A stretch of DNA of 64,000 bases from Pedobacter gandavensis (GCF_014172405.1 NZ_WNXC01000002.1:372001-436000); one strand, 5' to 3'; counted from the stretch's first letter, positions 42,701 through 50,998 are shown. The notes: generated from the sequence alone by a model not told the origin. Numbers and translations: made by a program.

Positions 42701-43603
42701 GAAGAAACTGGATTGGCCGTTGAAGAAATAAATGCAAGATATCGATCAGAAAGAAAAACCCTAGAGGAGGCTCATATAAAAGAACAAAATGAATTTGCCA
42801 TCGAAATGGCTCAAAAAGCTTCTGATACGGTTTTTTCTATGTTAGCAAATTCTAGGCATGCAGAAACAGATGCTGCGATTAGTCGACTGGATAAAGAACG
42901 AGAAACTGAGTTAAGCAATAAGAACTTGACTGAATCTCAAAAAGAGGCTATAAATAGAAAATATGATGAAAAAGTAAAAAAGGAGAAGGAAAAAGCATGG
43001 AAGAATGATCAACGAGCTTCGATAGCTCAGGCCCTGATCAATGGTGCGTTAGCAGTCACAAAAGTATTAGCGCAAACTGGGATTCTTTCTCCTTTTGCAA
43101 TTCCTGCAATTGTTGCTGGTACTGCTGCCGAGGTCGCATTGATCGCAACTCAAAAAATGCCTCAGTTTGAGCATGGTGGTTACTCTGCTGGTGATTATGA
43201 CACTGAAGACAAATCCTCACCTTCTGGATTTGTTCGTCGACCTACGCTATTTAGTAACAGCAGTAGCGGCCGACCATTTATTGCTGGAGAAGGATATAAA
43301 ACAGAATATATCATCAGCTCTGAACAATTAAAAGATCCGGTAATTGCAGATTTCGTATCTACAGTTGAGGATATGCGTGGTGTCCGTCGATTCGAACAGG
43401 GTGGATACAGTAACCAGACTGTTACTTCAACTATAAGTAAACCACCGGCTGCGCAACCTGCTCCATCAATAACTTTTGATACTAAACCATTAGAAAATAA
43501 AATGGATCAATTTATTTATTTAGCAAAAGATGCTTGGAACTACAGGATATTCGAAGAAAAGCAGAATAAAATTTTGGAAGCAAGAAATAATGCATCGGCA
43601 TAA
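39719..43603 (+). CDS. Tail tape measure protein
   Basis: 1294 residues, the longest gene. A TP901-type N-terminal region (GANKLKNELGQLTPGTEAFRKKAEEL near 22-47; phage tail tape repeats to about 400), two membrane-like segments (about 425-455 and 510-535), and a long charged coiled-coil region (600-1120) are visible. The C-terminus is Ser/Pro-rich. It sets tail length; at about 0.15 nm per residue that would be near 190 nm, consistent with a siphovirus. The gene starts a separate late unit. Confidence 0.88.
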   Translation: MATKDEVRRVSIYINGSEAELTFKELGRGANKLKNELGQLTPGTEAFRKKAEELRQVNAILSGIRQEVNGVNESFSSLKDSIDDAKNLLLAGFSIDALVSGIRDVIAQNAELSDSLSNVQKTTGLTQASVIHLNDDLKKIDTRTAQEDLLGLATVAGKLGISAESDVLAFVKAADQISVALGEDLGGAEEAVNSLGKLTDIFKIKDEYGLEQSLLKVGSAINELGAAGTANEGYLVSFASRMAGIAPAAKISVENILGLGAVMDELSQPVEASTTAIGQFIVGLGKDTGKFAQIAKMSKSAFEDLLGKDANAAMIAVLENVKSTGGGIQDLADNMGMVGEDGARAVTALGALSNNLDLLKKRQALANWEFLQGTSLTNEFNVKNDNLAATLDKMGKKLANVWTDSSVLSAITSVTKLIFNNIDAIGSFIKVLMIAGIAWGTYALSVLIATKAKAEYIKTLIAAETLEKLSIVSTTALSMAKAVLTGNLRKAKQEWLLLNAVMGSNPYALVIAGVVALGAALYLYSSRLTEAEKAQKTLNDIQVEASSSIAEEKNKIDSLIDVIKNENIAKSDRISKVKELRAIMPGYLQHYSDEEILAGKATEAIGKYINALERRALEEASLKKLTEIDQKKIELNQRIEEGPGFMDGMKNFYKLDFSGDKFRKSLNEEIEGLENQRKLIKEKMNSSIKTGLAETNTDKKPDNSIGKRIEELKNQISILENAYQKLDATDTKGITSNIKKRRELEKQLEQLNGSTKAPKKDKSLKKAEKLFDDAELERISSLERTAQAIMDSYAKELSETDEHFRQLQKKHHTNAQAVAQIEKERISKLQQLNEKFRKEDLATLTGIQNEISQLSTAAISRDTDRQLAELEEASRLKIAQLDKEDTEVRERVTKQKASIDALKKSGKNDEALILEEAVARELDILDKSGKLREQYLKSQTKKENEIKSTAAGNKRLSGLEADVVNANSEGDGKKSIDAQIALLDFKHQIEVEKAEETGLAVEEINARYRSERKTLEEAHIKEQNEFAIEMAQKASDTVFSMLANSRHAETDAAISRLDKERETELSNKNLTESQKEAINRKYDEKVKKEKEKAWKNDQRASIAQALINGALAVTKVLAQTGILSPFAIPAIVAGTAAEVALIATQKMPQFEHGGYSAGDYDTEDKSSPSGFVRRPTLFSNSSSGRPFIAGEGYKTEYIISSEQLKDPVIADFVSTVEDMRGVRRFEQGGYSNQTVTSTISKPPAAQPAPSITFDTKPLENKMDQFIYLAKDAWNYRIFEEKQNKILEARNNASA

Positions 43604-43605
43604 TC

Positions 43606-44028
43606 ATGGAAAATATTGAACAATTAAACACAGGAGTTAAAAACTGGGGTGGCCAAACCATTCAGGAAATTAAATCTTCCTATGACTCATTAGTTAGTGG
43701 AAAGTCTGGAGATGGAAAGAAGAGTTTAAAGCTGAGAACACGTAAAAATTTTGGTGAAATAGAACAACTCATCTTTGGATTTAGTAGATATCTAGTTTGG
43801 ATTCACAAAGGAGCCAGTAAAGGACATGGTGGGGCTAAAGGCTCTACCTGGTTCCATAATGGAGCAAGGGTTAAGACAAACCCTAATAGCTTTGGTAAAA
43901 TGGATACTCAGTCTAGGGTTAAAAAAGAATTTATGAATCCAGTACTTGATAAACAGCTTCCAAAGCTTGCCGATGTTGTCGCAGGTTTTAAAGCAGATCA
44001 AGCAATTAAATCTATACAAATCAAATAG
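43606..44028 (+). CDS. Small protein behind the tape measure, unknown
   Basis: 140 residues, basic, with a Gly/His-rich middle (HKGASKGHGGAKGSTWFHNGARVKT, about 66-90). No family recognised; the content is compatible with a tail-tip or connector protein. It starts 2 bp after the tape measure stop and is the last gene of the structural region. Confidence 0.55.
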   Translation: MENIEQLNTGVKNWGGQTIQEIKSSYDSLVSGKSGDGKKSLKLRTRKNFGEIEQLIFGFSRYLVWIHKGASKGHGGAKGSTWFHNGARVKTNPNSFGKMDTQSRVKKEFMNPVLDKQLPKLADVVAGFKADQAIKSIQIK

Positions 44029-44050
44029 ATTGGCTTTTTTGCTAAAAAAA

Positions 44051-44113
44051 ATGAAAAAATTCTTAATGCTTTACTTATTAATTGACGTCACAAAGGAGAA
44101 TCAAAAAGCGTAA
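44051..44113 (+). pseudogene. Short frame with the start of the next gene, probably a remnant
   Basis: A 20-residue frame whose first bases, CTAAAAAAAATGAAAAAATT including upstream sequence, repeat those around the start of the lipoprotein gene 118 bp downstream. It ends early and has no further similarity. It may be a decayed duplicate start rather than a working gene. Confidence 0.25.
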
Positions 44114-44168
44114 CAATTTCAGATTGATGTATTAATTTTCTCTATTTTGGTCCAATAAACTAAAAAAA

Positions 44169-44615
44169 ATGAAAAAATTACACGTACTCATTGCTGCAGC
44201 TGCACTTCTTATGAGCAGCTGCAGTCCAATTATCAGAACTCCAGAAGAGTTCAGTTCTGGAATTACAGATTACAGCACTTTTGCAAAAAAAGGCTTCTTT
44301 ATAACTGAATCTAACTCAGTAAACTTCGATTATCAGCCTATTGGATCTGTATATGTTAAACAGCAAGCTGGCTATGAAGTATTGTCGAATACTACGAAAC
44401 AAAAAGTATACTCGGATGATGTTATCGGAGGTAAATCGACAGAAGATTTCAATACTTTGAAAATTGGCTCTAAATTTATTCCACTTGACATAAATAGAGG
44501 ATTAAAAGAAATCCATTTTCAGTCTGAAAAATCTGGAGCAAATGGCATCATTAATCTTAAGATAACCCATTGGAATGGTGGTTACTCCATTACTGGAATG
44601 GCAATTAAAAAATAA
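44169..44615 (+). CDS. Lipoprotein, probable lysogenic-conversion gene
   Basis: 148 residues. A lipoprotein signal peptide ends at the lipobox MSSC (C18). The mature part is beta-rich with no known domain; its end (GANGIINLKITHWNGGYSITGMAIKK) is loosely reminiscent of YbjQ-type proteins. It lies between tail genes and integrase with a possible host-type promoter box TATTTTGG upstream. Phage lipoproteins in this location often exclude superinfecting phages; that role is inference. Confidence 0.65.
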   Translation: MKKLHVLIAAAALLMSSCSPIIRTPEEFSSGITDYSTFAKKGFFITESNSVNFDYQPIGSVYVKQQAGYEVLSNTTKQKVYSDDVIGGKSTEDFNTLKIGSKFIPLDINRGLKEIHFQSEKSGANGIINLKITHWNGGYSITGMAIKK

Positions 44616-44635
44616 TTACTCTTATAACTATATTA

Positions 44636-45127
44636 ATGTTAGCTATACTCCTTCAGTTCAGTGGATCCTTACTTTCCTTCATTTCATTTTTGAGAAAAAA
44701 TAAATTTGACTTTGGAAATCAGACAAAATCTTTAATAAAAATAAAGCCAATCTTGAGAAAAGATGCCTATGAAATTCTATTAGAAAAATGGGCAATGTAT
44801 GTAGGTATTACAGAAATAGTTTTAGGTTATGCATTTGCCTTGTTCAAAATAAATCTATTTGAAGATCACCTATCAAATAATACAATATTTTACTTACCAA
44901 TTGTCTTAATTATTTCTTTTTCAATAGCATTAATTATAACTGAATGCAAAATTAAAGGGTTTTTAAAGTTTGTAAATTCAAGTGACAGTTTGCAACTGGG
45001 TAATGGTGAAACCTTTATGGGCGACCTCTCAGGAATAAATTGCGAACCAGAGCTTCTAAAGATTTCGGAACTGGAGGAGAAAAACAAATTATTGCAGGAA
45101 GAAATCAAAAGACTAAAAAATAATTAA
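44636..45127 (+). CDS. Membrane protein with C-terminal coiled coil, probable cargo gene
   Basis: 163 residues with membrane segments near 3-18, 56-72 and 83-101 and a cytoplasmic coiled-coil tail (about 140-163, ELEEKNKLLQEEIKRLK). No known family. It follows the lipoprotein by 20 bp in the same direction and converges with the integrase, whose end overlaps by 4 bp. It could work with the lipoprotein at the envelope. Confidence 0.55.
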   Translation: MLAILLQFSGSLLSFISFLRKNKFDFGNQTKSLIKIKPILRKDAYEILLEKWAMYVGITEIVLGYAFALFKINLFEDHLSNNTIFYLPIVLIISFSIALIITECKIKGFLKFVNSSDSLQLGNGETFMGDLSGINCEPELLKISELEEKNKLLQEEIKRLKNN

Positions 45128-46332
45128 AAATCATTCACAAGATCTTTAAATCCCTCTTGAATTTTTGAGAGGGATTCCAATTTATAAGCATCATCCAGGT
45201 GAGCATACCTTTCTGTTGTATAAATGTATTTATGCCCCATGATCTCTTGGAGAGCTTTTAAATTACCAACATTTGTCATATATAAATAGCCAAATGTATG
45301 TCTCCCAACGTGACTTGTTAAGCGTTTTTTAATCTCAGCTTTATGTGCTATATCTTTTAGGGTTCTATTGTACTCAACAGAAGTTGGTAAACTAAAAAAC
45401 ACTCCTGAAATATCGGATATAAATGATTTAGCCATTTCCATTAATGGGATCCGTAATTCTCTTTGTGCTTTTCTATTCTTAAATGGAATAAACTGCAAAT
45501 AATCAGTATCAATTCTCCAACATGCATTGGCCACATAGAGATCCGATATTCGTAAAGAGGTAAAACAGGTAAATAAAAATGCCTTTAAAACACGTAATTC
45601 TATATCATTCAGCTTCCCGCTTCTTTGCAATTTCATTAAATTCCGGACTTCGTCTTTATTTAAAAATGTTGTTTTGAAGAATGGCATTGGATTAGGGTAA
45701 TCCATTGCTTCTGGATTCACGTAATACATAGGTTCTTTACTCGCTAGTCGGAGATAAGTTTTAATTACTTTAAGAGTAGTCCATACGGTACCCATACTGT
45801 AATCCTCTCCAAGAAGATATGATTTCAATCTCTTCATCCATCTGGCATCCATCTGTCTAAAAAGGCATAGTTTATCAAATTTTAGTATTCTCATAACTAC
45901 TGGATGTTCATTTCGACAGGTATGCAGTCCGATTTCCTTCCTTGCATACCTCTTTTTGCGTTCAGTATCTAAGTAAACTGAAAAACATTCTCTTGCATTA
46001 AACACGCGAATTTCATGGGCAAACCTTTCCAGTGTCAGATGCTCCTGCTTTATTCTGTAGATGCGATGGATTTCTGTGTGCTTTGCCCTTTCGGACTCTA
46101 TGATGAGATTATAATCTAAAACTTCAGGATCTTTTTTTATCCTGGGCAGTAACTTCCCATTCACCAAATCCACAAGTTCCGCTGGCCACCTTAATTTTAA
46201 TGGGATGGCTTTATGCTTACTATCAATTACTATCTGGAGGCAAAGACTTACTTCTCCTGTTTCTGAATTTACTCGGCGCTTATCGTACCAGAGTTTACTG
46301 CTAAAGCTAAACATAGCTTGGGTTTTTATCAT
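45124..46332 (-). CDS. int: Tyrosine recombinase integrase
   Basis: 402 residues. An Arm-type N-terminus and SAM-like core-binding domain are followed by the catalytic domain: the first Arg in SLRISDLY, then H341-V-G-R344, H367 (in MGHKYI) and the nucleophile Y376 (TTERYAHL). This is the layout of Bacteroidota phage and transposon integrases. It lies 131 bp from the right attachment core and is transcribed away from it. It should mediate site-specific recombination at tRNA-Leu. Confidence 0.93.
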   Translation of the reverse strand: MIKTQAMFSFSSKLWYDKRRVNSETGEVSLCLQIVIDSKHKAIPLKLRWPAELVDLVNGKLLPRIKKDPEVLDYNLIIESERAKHTEIHRIYRIKQEHLTLERFAHEIRVFNARECFSVYLDTERKKRYARKEIGLHTCRNEHPVVMRILKFDKLCLFRQMDARWMKRLKSYLLGEDYSMGTVWTTLKVIKTYLRLASKEPMYYVNPEAMDYPNPMPFFKTTFLNKDEVRNLMKLQRSGKLNDIELRVLKAFLFTCFTSLRISDLYVANACWRIDTDYLQFIPFKNRKAQRELRIPLMEMAKSFISDISGVFFSLPTSVEYNRTLKDIAHKAEIKKRLTSHVGRHTFGYLYMTNVGNLKALQEIMGHKYIYTTERYAHLDDAYKLESLSKIQEGFKDLVNDF

Positions 46333-46337
46333 GACGG

Positions 46338-46351
46338 AATAATGTCGGAGT
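46338..46351 (+). repeat. Candidate arm-type integrase site, right arm
   Basis: AATAATGTCGGAGT, exact direct copy of 7969-7982. It lies just upstream of the integrase start, so Int binding here could also control int expression. Confidence 0.45.
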
Positions 46352-46462
46352 AGAAATGCAAAAAATCACATTTCAATCCGGGGTCCGAACTGATAAAAAC
46401 CCTACTAATTGCACGGAAAGGCACTTTTACGCTAATACAGTTAGCATGCTTATTTCCGATAT

Positions 46463-46475
46463 GTATCCAGAAGCA
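46463..46475 (+). other. Right prophage attachment core inside tRNA-Leu
   Basis: GTATCCAGAAGCA, identical to 7912-7924. Twelve of the thirteen bases are the last 12 nt of the tRNA gene, so the integrated phage restores a complete tRNA. Confidence 0.85.
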
Positions 46476-46547
46476 GATTCGAACTGCCACGCCTTTGCAA
46501 GCGCCACCCCCTCAAGGTGGTGCGTCTACCAATTTCGCCACCTGGAT
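46464..46547 (-). tRNA. tRNA-Leu (GAG)
   Basis: 84 nt on the minus strand. The acceptor stem ATCCAGG pairs with TCTGGAT (one G-U), the D-arm has GGCGAAATTGGTAGACGC, the anticodon stem CCACC/GGTGG closes the loop TTGAGGG (anticodon GAG), a variable arm follows as expected for Leu, and the T-arm is GGCAG-TTCGAAT-CTGCT. The discriminator is A. It is the integration target of the prophage; its old terminator now lies at 7877-7909. Confidence 0.93.
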
Positions 46548-46568
46548 ATTTCTCTTGCAAATATATAT

Positions 46569-47333
46569 TTATTCGGAGAATATACTTAAGCCATCATAGG
46601 CTAATTTAATATTTTTTGGTAATTCTTTTTCCACCTCCTCATGTAAGCCCAAATTATGGCTGATATGCGTCAAATATGTCATTTCTGCACCAATCTTTTG
46701 AGCAAAATCAATGGCCTCTTTCAGTGTAAAATGGGAAATATGTTCTTCATGCTGCAAAGCATTAATCACCAGAATTTTAGTTCCTTTCACCTTTGCTATA
46801 GTTTCTTCAGAAATCGTCTTCGCATCTGTAATGTAAGTAAAATCATGAATCCTAAAGCCCAAAATTGGCAATTTATAATGCATAATCTTTAACGGAATAA
46901 CCGTAGTTTTTCCGATTTCGAAAGGTTCATCAGTAATCGTGTGCAGATCTATCTGCGGTAAACCCGGATAATGCGTTTCTGCGAAAATATAGGAAAACTC
47001 TCTTTTTAAAGCGTCTTGAACACGCGTTGTTGCATAGATGTCAATGTTCTTCTTCAAAAGATAGTTAAAGGGCCTGATGTCATCTAAACCAGCCACATGA
47101 TCTTTATGTTCATGTGTATAGAGAATTGCATCCAGATCTTTCACATTTGCACGTAACATCTGGTACCGGAAATCGGGACCGCTATCTATTACGATCGTCT
47201 TATCCCCCATTTCGACCAATACGGAAACTCTTAGGCGCTTGTTTTTATGGTCAGATGATTGACAGACTGCGCAATTGCAAGTAATTACTGGAATACCCTG
47301 GGAGGTACCTGTTCCTAAAAATGTAACTTTCAA
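46569..47333 (-). CDS. MBL-fold metallohydrolase, PhnP-like
   Basis: 254 residues. The metal-binding motif H74-E-H76-K-D78-H79 and the N-terminal FLGTGTSQGIPV are typical of the MBL fold subgroup including PhnP and RNase Z-like phosphodiesterases; a cysteine cluster C19-x-C21-x2-C24 near the start is common in PhnP-like proteins and may bind a structural zinc. The substrate is unknown, probably a cyclic or phosphodiester metabolite. It ends the ftsK-lolA transcription unit, 38 bp behind lolA. Confidence 0.82.
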   Translation of the reverse strand: MKVTFLGTGTSQGIPVITCNCAVCQSSDHKNKRLRVSVLVEMGDKTIVIDSGPDFRYQMLRANVKDLDAILYTHEHKDHVAGLDDIRPFNYLLKKNIDIYATTRVQDALKREFSYIFAETHYPGLPQIDLHTITDEPFEIGKTTVIPLKIMHYKLPILGFRIHDFTYITDAKTISEETIAKVKGTKILVINALQHEEHISHFTLKEAIDFAQKIGAEMTYLTHISHNLGLHEEVEKELPKNIKLAYDGLSIFSE

Positions 47334-47371
47334 AATTGATGAATTGAGACCATATCTTCAAAAATAACAAA

Positions 47372-48022
47372 TTACCTTAAGTCTACAACCTCTACACCTG
47401 GATACTTCTTCGGATCAAAAGAAAAAGTGCTCTCTGGAACTTTTAGGTTGGACACCGTCTTTGTCAGGGTATAGCTGTATTTATTTCCACCTTTATCGAA
47501 AATAACGACGGTACCGATCTGTTTTGCTGTCTTATCTATTCCCAGACGAATCTTAAAGTACGATTTCGTAACGTCTATCGGAGCCAGATCAATCATTTGA
47601 TACACTTTTCCCCCAACCTTACTTTCGCCGGTATAGCCATATTTAAAGCCTTTTTCATAAATGGTGAATATTTGAGCTGGATTCAGCGCATCACCACTAT
47701 GATCAGCATCTGTCACTTGAACCTCTTTATCTTCTTTGAGGTAAGTCCATTGTGTTTTACCATCACTAATCAATTCCTGATTCGTCATGGCAACGCGGTA
47801 CTTGTTTGTTTTCGCTTTAACGATTAAAGTTCCTTGTTGAGTCTCTTTAAGTTTCGCTTGTGGATTGTCTAAAGTAAAGGTAAAGTCAGCCTTTACCACA
47901 TCGAAAGAACGATATTTCTTACTTACCTCTGCTAATATTGCTTTCGCCTTTGCATCTTGCTGTGCATAACCGGAAAATCCAAAACCTGTCAATACCAGTA
48001 AGGAGCATATTATCTTTTTCAT
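47372..48022 (-). CDS. lolA: LolA-like outer-membrane lipoprotein carrier
   Basis: 216 residues with a Sec signal peptide (1-20). The mature part shows the half-barrel pattern of LolA (SFDVVKADFTFTLDNPQAKLKETQQGTLIVKAKTNKYRV), which carries lipoproteins across the periplasm from the inner membrane. It follows ftsK with a 17-bp gap, so both are probably co-transcribed. Bacteroidota LolA proteins commonly sit next to ftsK. Confidence 0.85.
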   Translation of the reverse strand: MKKIICSLLVLTGFGFSGYAQQDAKAKAILAEVSKKYRSFDVVKADFTFTLDNPQAKLKETQQGTLIVKAKTNKYRVAMTNQELISDGKTQWTYLKEDKEVQVTDADHSGDALNPAQIFTIYEKGFKYGYTGESKVGGKVYQMIDLAPIDVTKSYFKIRLGIDKTAKQIGTVVIFDKGGNKYSYTLTKTVSNLKVPESTFSFDPKKYPGVEVVDLR

Positions 48023-48039
48023 CTATTTCTATTTTCGGG

Positions 48040-50739
48040 TTAGTTGTTCTTCAGGTCATTCAAGAACTGTTCCAAAGCATAATCGTCAGGAATCAGCACC
48101 TCTCTAGCTTTACTCCCTTCAAAAGGTCCTACTACGCCTGTTGCTTCCAACTGATCAATGATTCTACCTGCCCTGTTATAACCCAACTTCAACTTCCTTT
48201 GAATCAGTGAAGTGGAACCTTGCTGGTGCATTACAATTAAACGAGCAGCGTCTTCAAACATCGAGTCACGGTCTTTCGGATCGAAGTCCAATTTAGCTGA
48301 TTCGGCAGCTTCATCCACGTATTCAGGCAGCTGATAAGCCTCCGGATAACCTCTTTGGTTTCCAATAAACTCAGAGATCCGATCTACTTCAGGTGTATCT
48401 ACGAAAGCACACTGCAAACGAATCAGGTCATTACCGGTAGACAATAACATATCTCCTCTACCAATCAACTGATCAGCTCCGCCGCTGTCAAGAATTGTCC
48501 TGGAATCAATTTTCGACAATACCCTGAAGGCCAGTCGGGCAGGGAAATTCGCTTTAATTGTACCTGTGATAATGTTTACCGAAGGACGTTGCGTGGCTAA
48601 AACCAGGTGAATACCTATCGCACGCGCCAATTGCGCCAAACGGGCGATCGGTGCTTCTACCTCTTTACCAGCGGTCATCATTAAATCTGCAAACTCATCC
48701 ACGATCAATACGATATAAGGAAGGAAACGGTGGGAGTTATTCGGATTTAATTTTCTTTTGATAAACTTCTCATTGTACTCTTTCAAGTTTCTTACCTGTG
48801 CATCTTTTAACAAATCATAACGTTGATCCATTTCAATACAAAGCGAATTCAGGGTATTAATCACCTTCTTTGTGTCGGTGATAATCGCATCTGCTTCTCC
48901 AGGAAGTTTAGCCAGGAAGTGACGCTCAATTTTATTAAACAAGGTCAACTCCACCTTTTTAGGATCGACCAATACAAACTTAAGTTGTGAAGGATGTTTC
49001 TTGTAAAGCAGGGAAACCAAAATAGAGTTGATCCCAACCGATTTACCCTGACCGGTAGCCCCTGCCACCAATAAGTGAGGCATTTTGGCTAAATCACCAA
49101 TATAAACCTCATTGGAAATGGTTTTACCCATTGCAATTGGCAGCTCCATTGTGGTATTCTGGAACTTCTCTGTCATCAGGATACTTCTCATAGACACCAT
49201 TTCCGGATGCAAATTAGGCACCTCAATACCGATTGTACCTTTTCCTGGCATTGGTGCAATAATCCTGATTCCCAAAGCGGCTAAACTTAAAGCAATATCA
49301 TCTTCCAGATTCTTGATTTTGGAAATCCTTACACCTGGAGCCGGGATAATCTCATATAAAGTTACCGTTGGACCAATCGTTGCTTTAATCTTATCAATTT
49401 CAATATTGTAATGAAGCAGCGTATTGACAATTTTATTTTTATTCGCTTCTAATTCATCCGCGTTAACAGATATCTTATTGGAGCCATAATTCTCTAATAA
49501 ATCAAGTCCAGGGTACTTATAACTGGCAAGGTCTAAAGTAGGGTCATAATTTCCAAACTGTTTGACCAGCTCATCAGATGTTTTCTCTTCTTCCGACTTT
49601 TCAATTACCAATTCCAATTCTGGCTCTTGTTCCGGCTCTAGTTCTAATTCTGGTTCCGGCTCAGGTTCTTGAGCAGGTATAATTTCCATTGGCATTTCAG
49701 CTGCTGCCGAAATTACCGGAGCTGCTGAAACGATCGGTGCTGCTACTGGGATGATTGGTGGTAGCACTGGCGGTAAAGGCGTTGTTTCCAGTTGAATATT
49801 TGCCATTGGAGTCACTACCGGGGAATTCCCAGCTCGATAATCTGGAATAGGATCTCTTTCTAATTCTCTTTCTTCGCGTTCTTCAAACCTGGTAGAAGGG
49901 GAAATTCCGACGTTCTGTTCTCTCTTTTTATCTCTTGCCAGGCGATCATTTAAGGTGAATTCTACCGGCTCTGAGCGCATTTCATTTTCAGTTCCGGCTT
50001 CTTCCTCTTCTTGAAGATCAGGAATAATGGCTTCCGGCTTTTTACGTTCTGGTAATTTAAAATCGATATTATAAGCAATAATTAAGATGGATAAGCCTAA
50101 AAAGCCAATCAATCCCGCTACACCGGCCTTTCCGATCTGAGCGGCCAGTAGTTTATTGGTCCAATAGCCAAATTCACCTTCTAGGAAATGAGGTGCATCG
50201 CTGATAAAAGAATGAGCGAAGCCCAGGGTGAGTGAGATGAACAATAAAAAGAATAGGCTATAAGCCAGTGTTTTTTCGATAGAAAATATTTTCACCTTGA
50301 AGAGCAGGCGGTATCCAATTACAAAGAATACAAAAATGAATAAGAAAGAAGCTAGACCGAACCATTCATAAATAAACTGATGGGCCAATAAAGCGCCAAT
50401 TTTACCGAGCCAGTTAGACACTACCGGATTGATATTTACTTGTTGAAGCTCTTCCGTTGTTTTAAAAAGATTACCCCATCCGCCATTTGCATCGATCACA
50501 TAACTGTGATCTTCCTGCCAGGTAAAAAGGTACGAAGTAAAGGCAATAAGAAAATATAAAGACAAGACCACAAACACTAACCCTATGATCTTAAACAACC
50601 TACCATTCTGGAAATCCAGGCGAGGCATGATGTTAAATCTTTCTGTAGATGGTCTGGACGCTGTAGACTTCGAGCTTTGCTTATCGCCAGATTCATTTTT
50701 AAACGAATTGGACCTGAATTGATTTCCCCTTACCGACAT
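48040..50739 (-). CDS. ftsK: DNA translocase FtsK
   Basis: 899 residues: four or so membrane segments in the first 220, a Pro/Glu-rich linker (about 330-400 with repeated EPEPE), and the motor domain. Walker A is GATGQGKSVG, and FVLVDPKKVELTLFN is characteristic for FtsK/SpoIIIE. The C-terminal winged-helix gamma domain (SLIQRKLKLGYNRAGRIIDQLE) recognises KOPS-like sequences. It pumps DNA at the septum to resolve chromosome dimers. A TATATTTG -7 box lies upstream at 50765-50772. Confidence 0.95.
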   Translation of the reverse strand: MSVRGNQFRSNSFKNESGDKQSSKSTASRPSTERFNIMPRLDFQNGRLFKIIGLVFVVLSLYFLIAFTSYLFTWQEDHSYVIDANGGWGNLFKTTEELQQVNINPVVSNWLGKIGALLAHQFIYEWFGLASFLFIFVFFVIGYRLLFKVKIFSIEKTLAYSLFFLLFISLTLGFAHSFISDAPHFLEGEFGYWTNKLLAAQIGKAGVAGLIGFLGLSILIIAYNIDFKLPERKKPEAIIPDLQEEEEAGTENEMRSEPVEFTLNDRLARDKKREQNVGISPSTRFEEREERELERDPIPDYRAGNSPVVTPMANIQLETTPLPPVLPPIIPVAAPIVSAAPVISAAAEMPMEIIPAQEPEPEPELELEPEQEPELELVIEKSEEEKTSDELVKQFGNYDPTLDLASYKYPGLDLLENYGSNKISVNADELEANKNKIVNTLLHYNIEIDKIKATIGPTVTLYEIIPAPGVRISKIKNLEDDIALSLAALGIRIIAPMPGKGTIGIEVPNLHPEMVSMRSILMTEKFQNTTMELPIAMGKTISNEVYIGDLAKMPHLLVAGATGQGKSVGINSILVSLLYKKHPSQLKFVLVDPKKVELTLFNKIERHFLAKLPGEADAIITDTKKVINTLNSLCIEMDQRYDLLKDAQVRNLKEYNEKFIKRKLNPNNSHRFLPYIVLIVDEFADLMMTAGKEVEAPIARLAQLARAIGIHLVLATQRPSVNIITGTIKANFPARLAFRVLSKIDSRTILDSGGADQLIGRGDMLLSTGNDLIRLQCAFVDTPEVDRISEFIGNQRGYPEAYQLPEYVDEAAESAKLDFDPKDRDSMFEDAARLIVMHQQGSTSLIQRKLKLGYNRAGRIIDQLEATGVVGPFEGSKAREVLIPDDYALEQFLNDLKNN

Positions 50740-50764
50740 TTTTCGTGACTAATATTATACACAA

Positions 50765-50772
50765 CAAATATA
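50765..50772 (-). promoter_or_regulatory. Candidate -7 box of the ftsK promoter
   Basis: Read on the minus strand this is TATATTTG, an exact TAnnTTTG match, 26 nt upstream of the ftsK start and followed by a TTGTTG stretch. No clear -33 TTG is seen. Confidence 0.45.
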
Positions 50773-50960
50773 AAACATATCCTTGTATGTACTAAGTTAT
50801 TATAAATACATTTAAAGCGATAGTTCTTAAATAAAAAATCTAAGCTATTTAAACAATAAAAATCAGCAGATTTTATACCGCAATTAAACCTTATAACAGC
50901 ATCATAGTCATACTTGTAGCAATTGAGTTTTAATTAGAGATAAGTTTTGTTTTAAGGTTA

Positions 50961-50998
50961 ATCCCGTCGGATATTTTTATCTGGCGGGATTTTTTTTA
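50961..50998 (+). terminator. Terminator without an upstream gene
   Basis: AATCCCG/CGGGATT (about 50960-50966 with 50985-50991), followed by eight T. The nearest rightward gene upstream is far away inside the prophage region, so it may end a short RNA begun between 50880 and 50950 or attenuate the ankyrin gene. The rest of the 319-bp gap 50740-51058 holds only promoter-like A/T-rich DNA. Confidence 0.6.

Larger units (their letters stand above)
7912..46475. mobile_element. Siphovirus-type prophage carrying a diversity-generating retroelement
   Basis: Bounded by the 13-bp direct repeats, the element is about 38.5 kb. It holds a repressor with divergent control region, replication genes, a DGR, protease/capsid/terminase/portal genes, a lysis cassette, tail genes with a long tape measure, and a tyrosine integrase next to the right end. 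All modules needed for a functional temperate phage are visible and no structural gene is obviously broken. Insertion separates the carotenoid operon from the ftsK flank, which were originally adjacent across the tRNA gene. Confidence 0.93.

Noticed and set aside
49600..49690. Glu/Pro-rich repeat in ftsK considered as a separate repeat element
   Set aside because: It is the flexible linker of FtsK, commonly low-complexity, and remains in frame.
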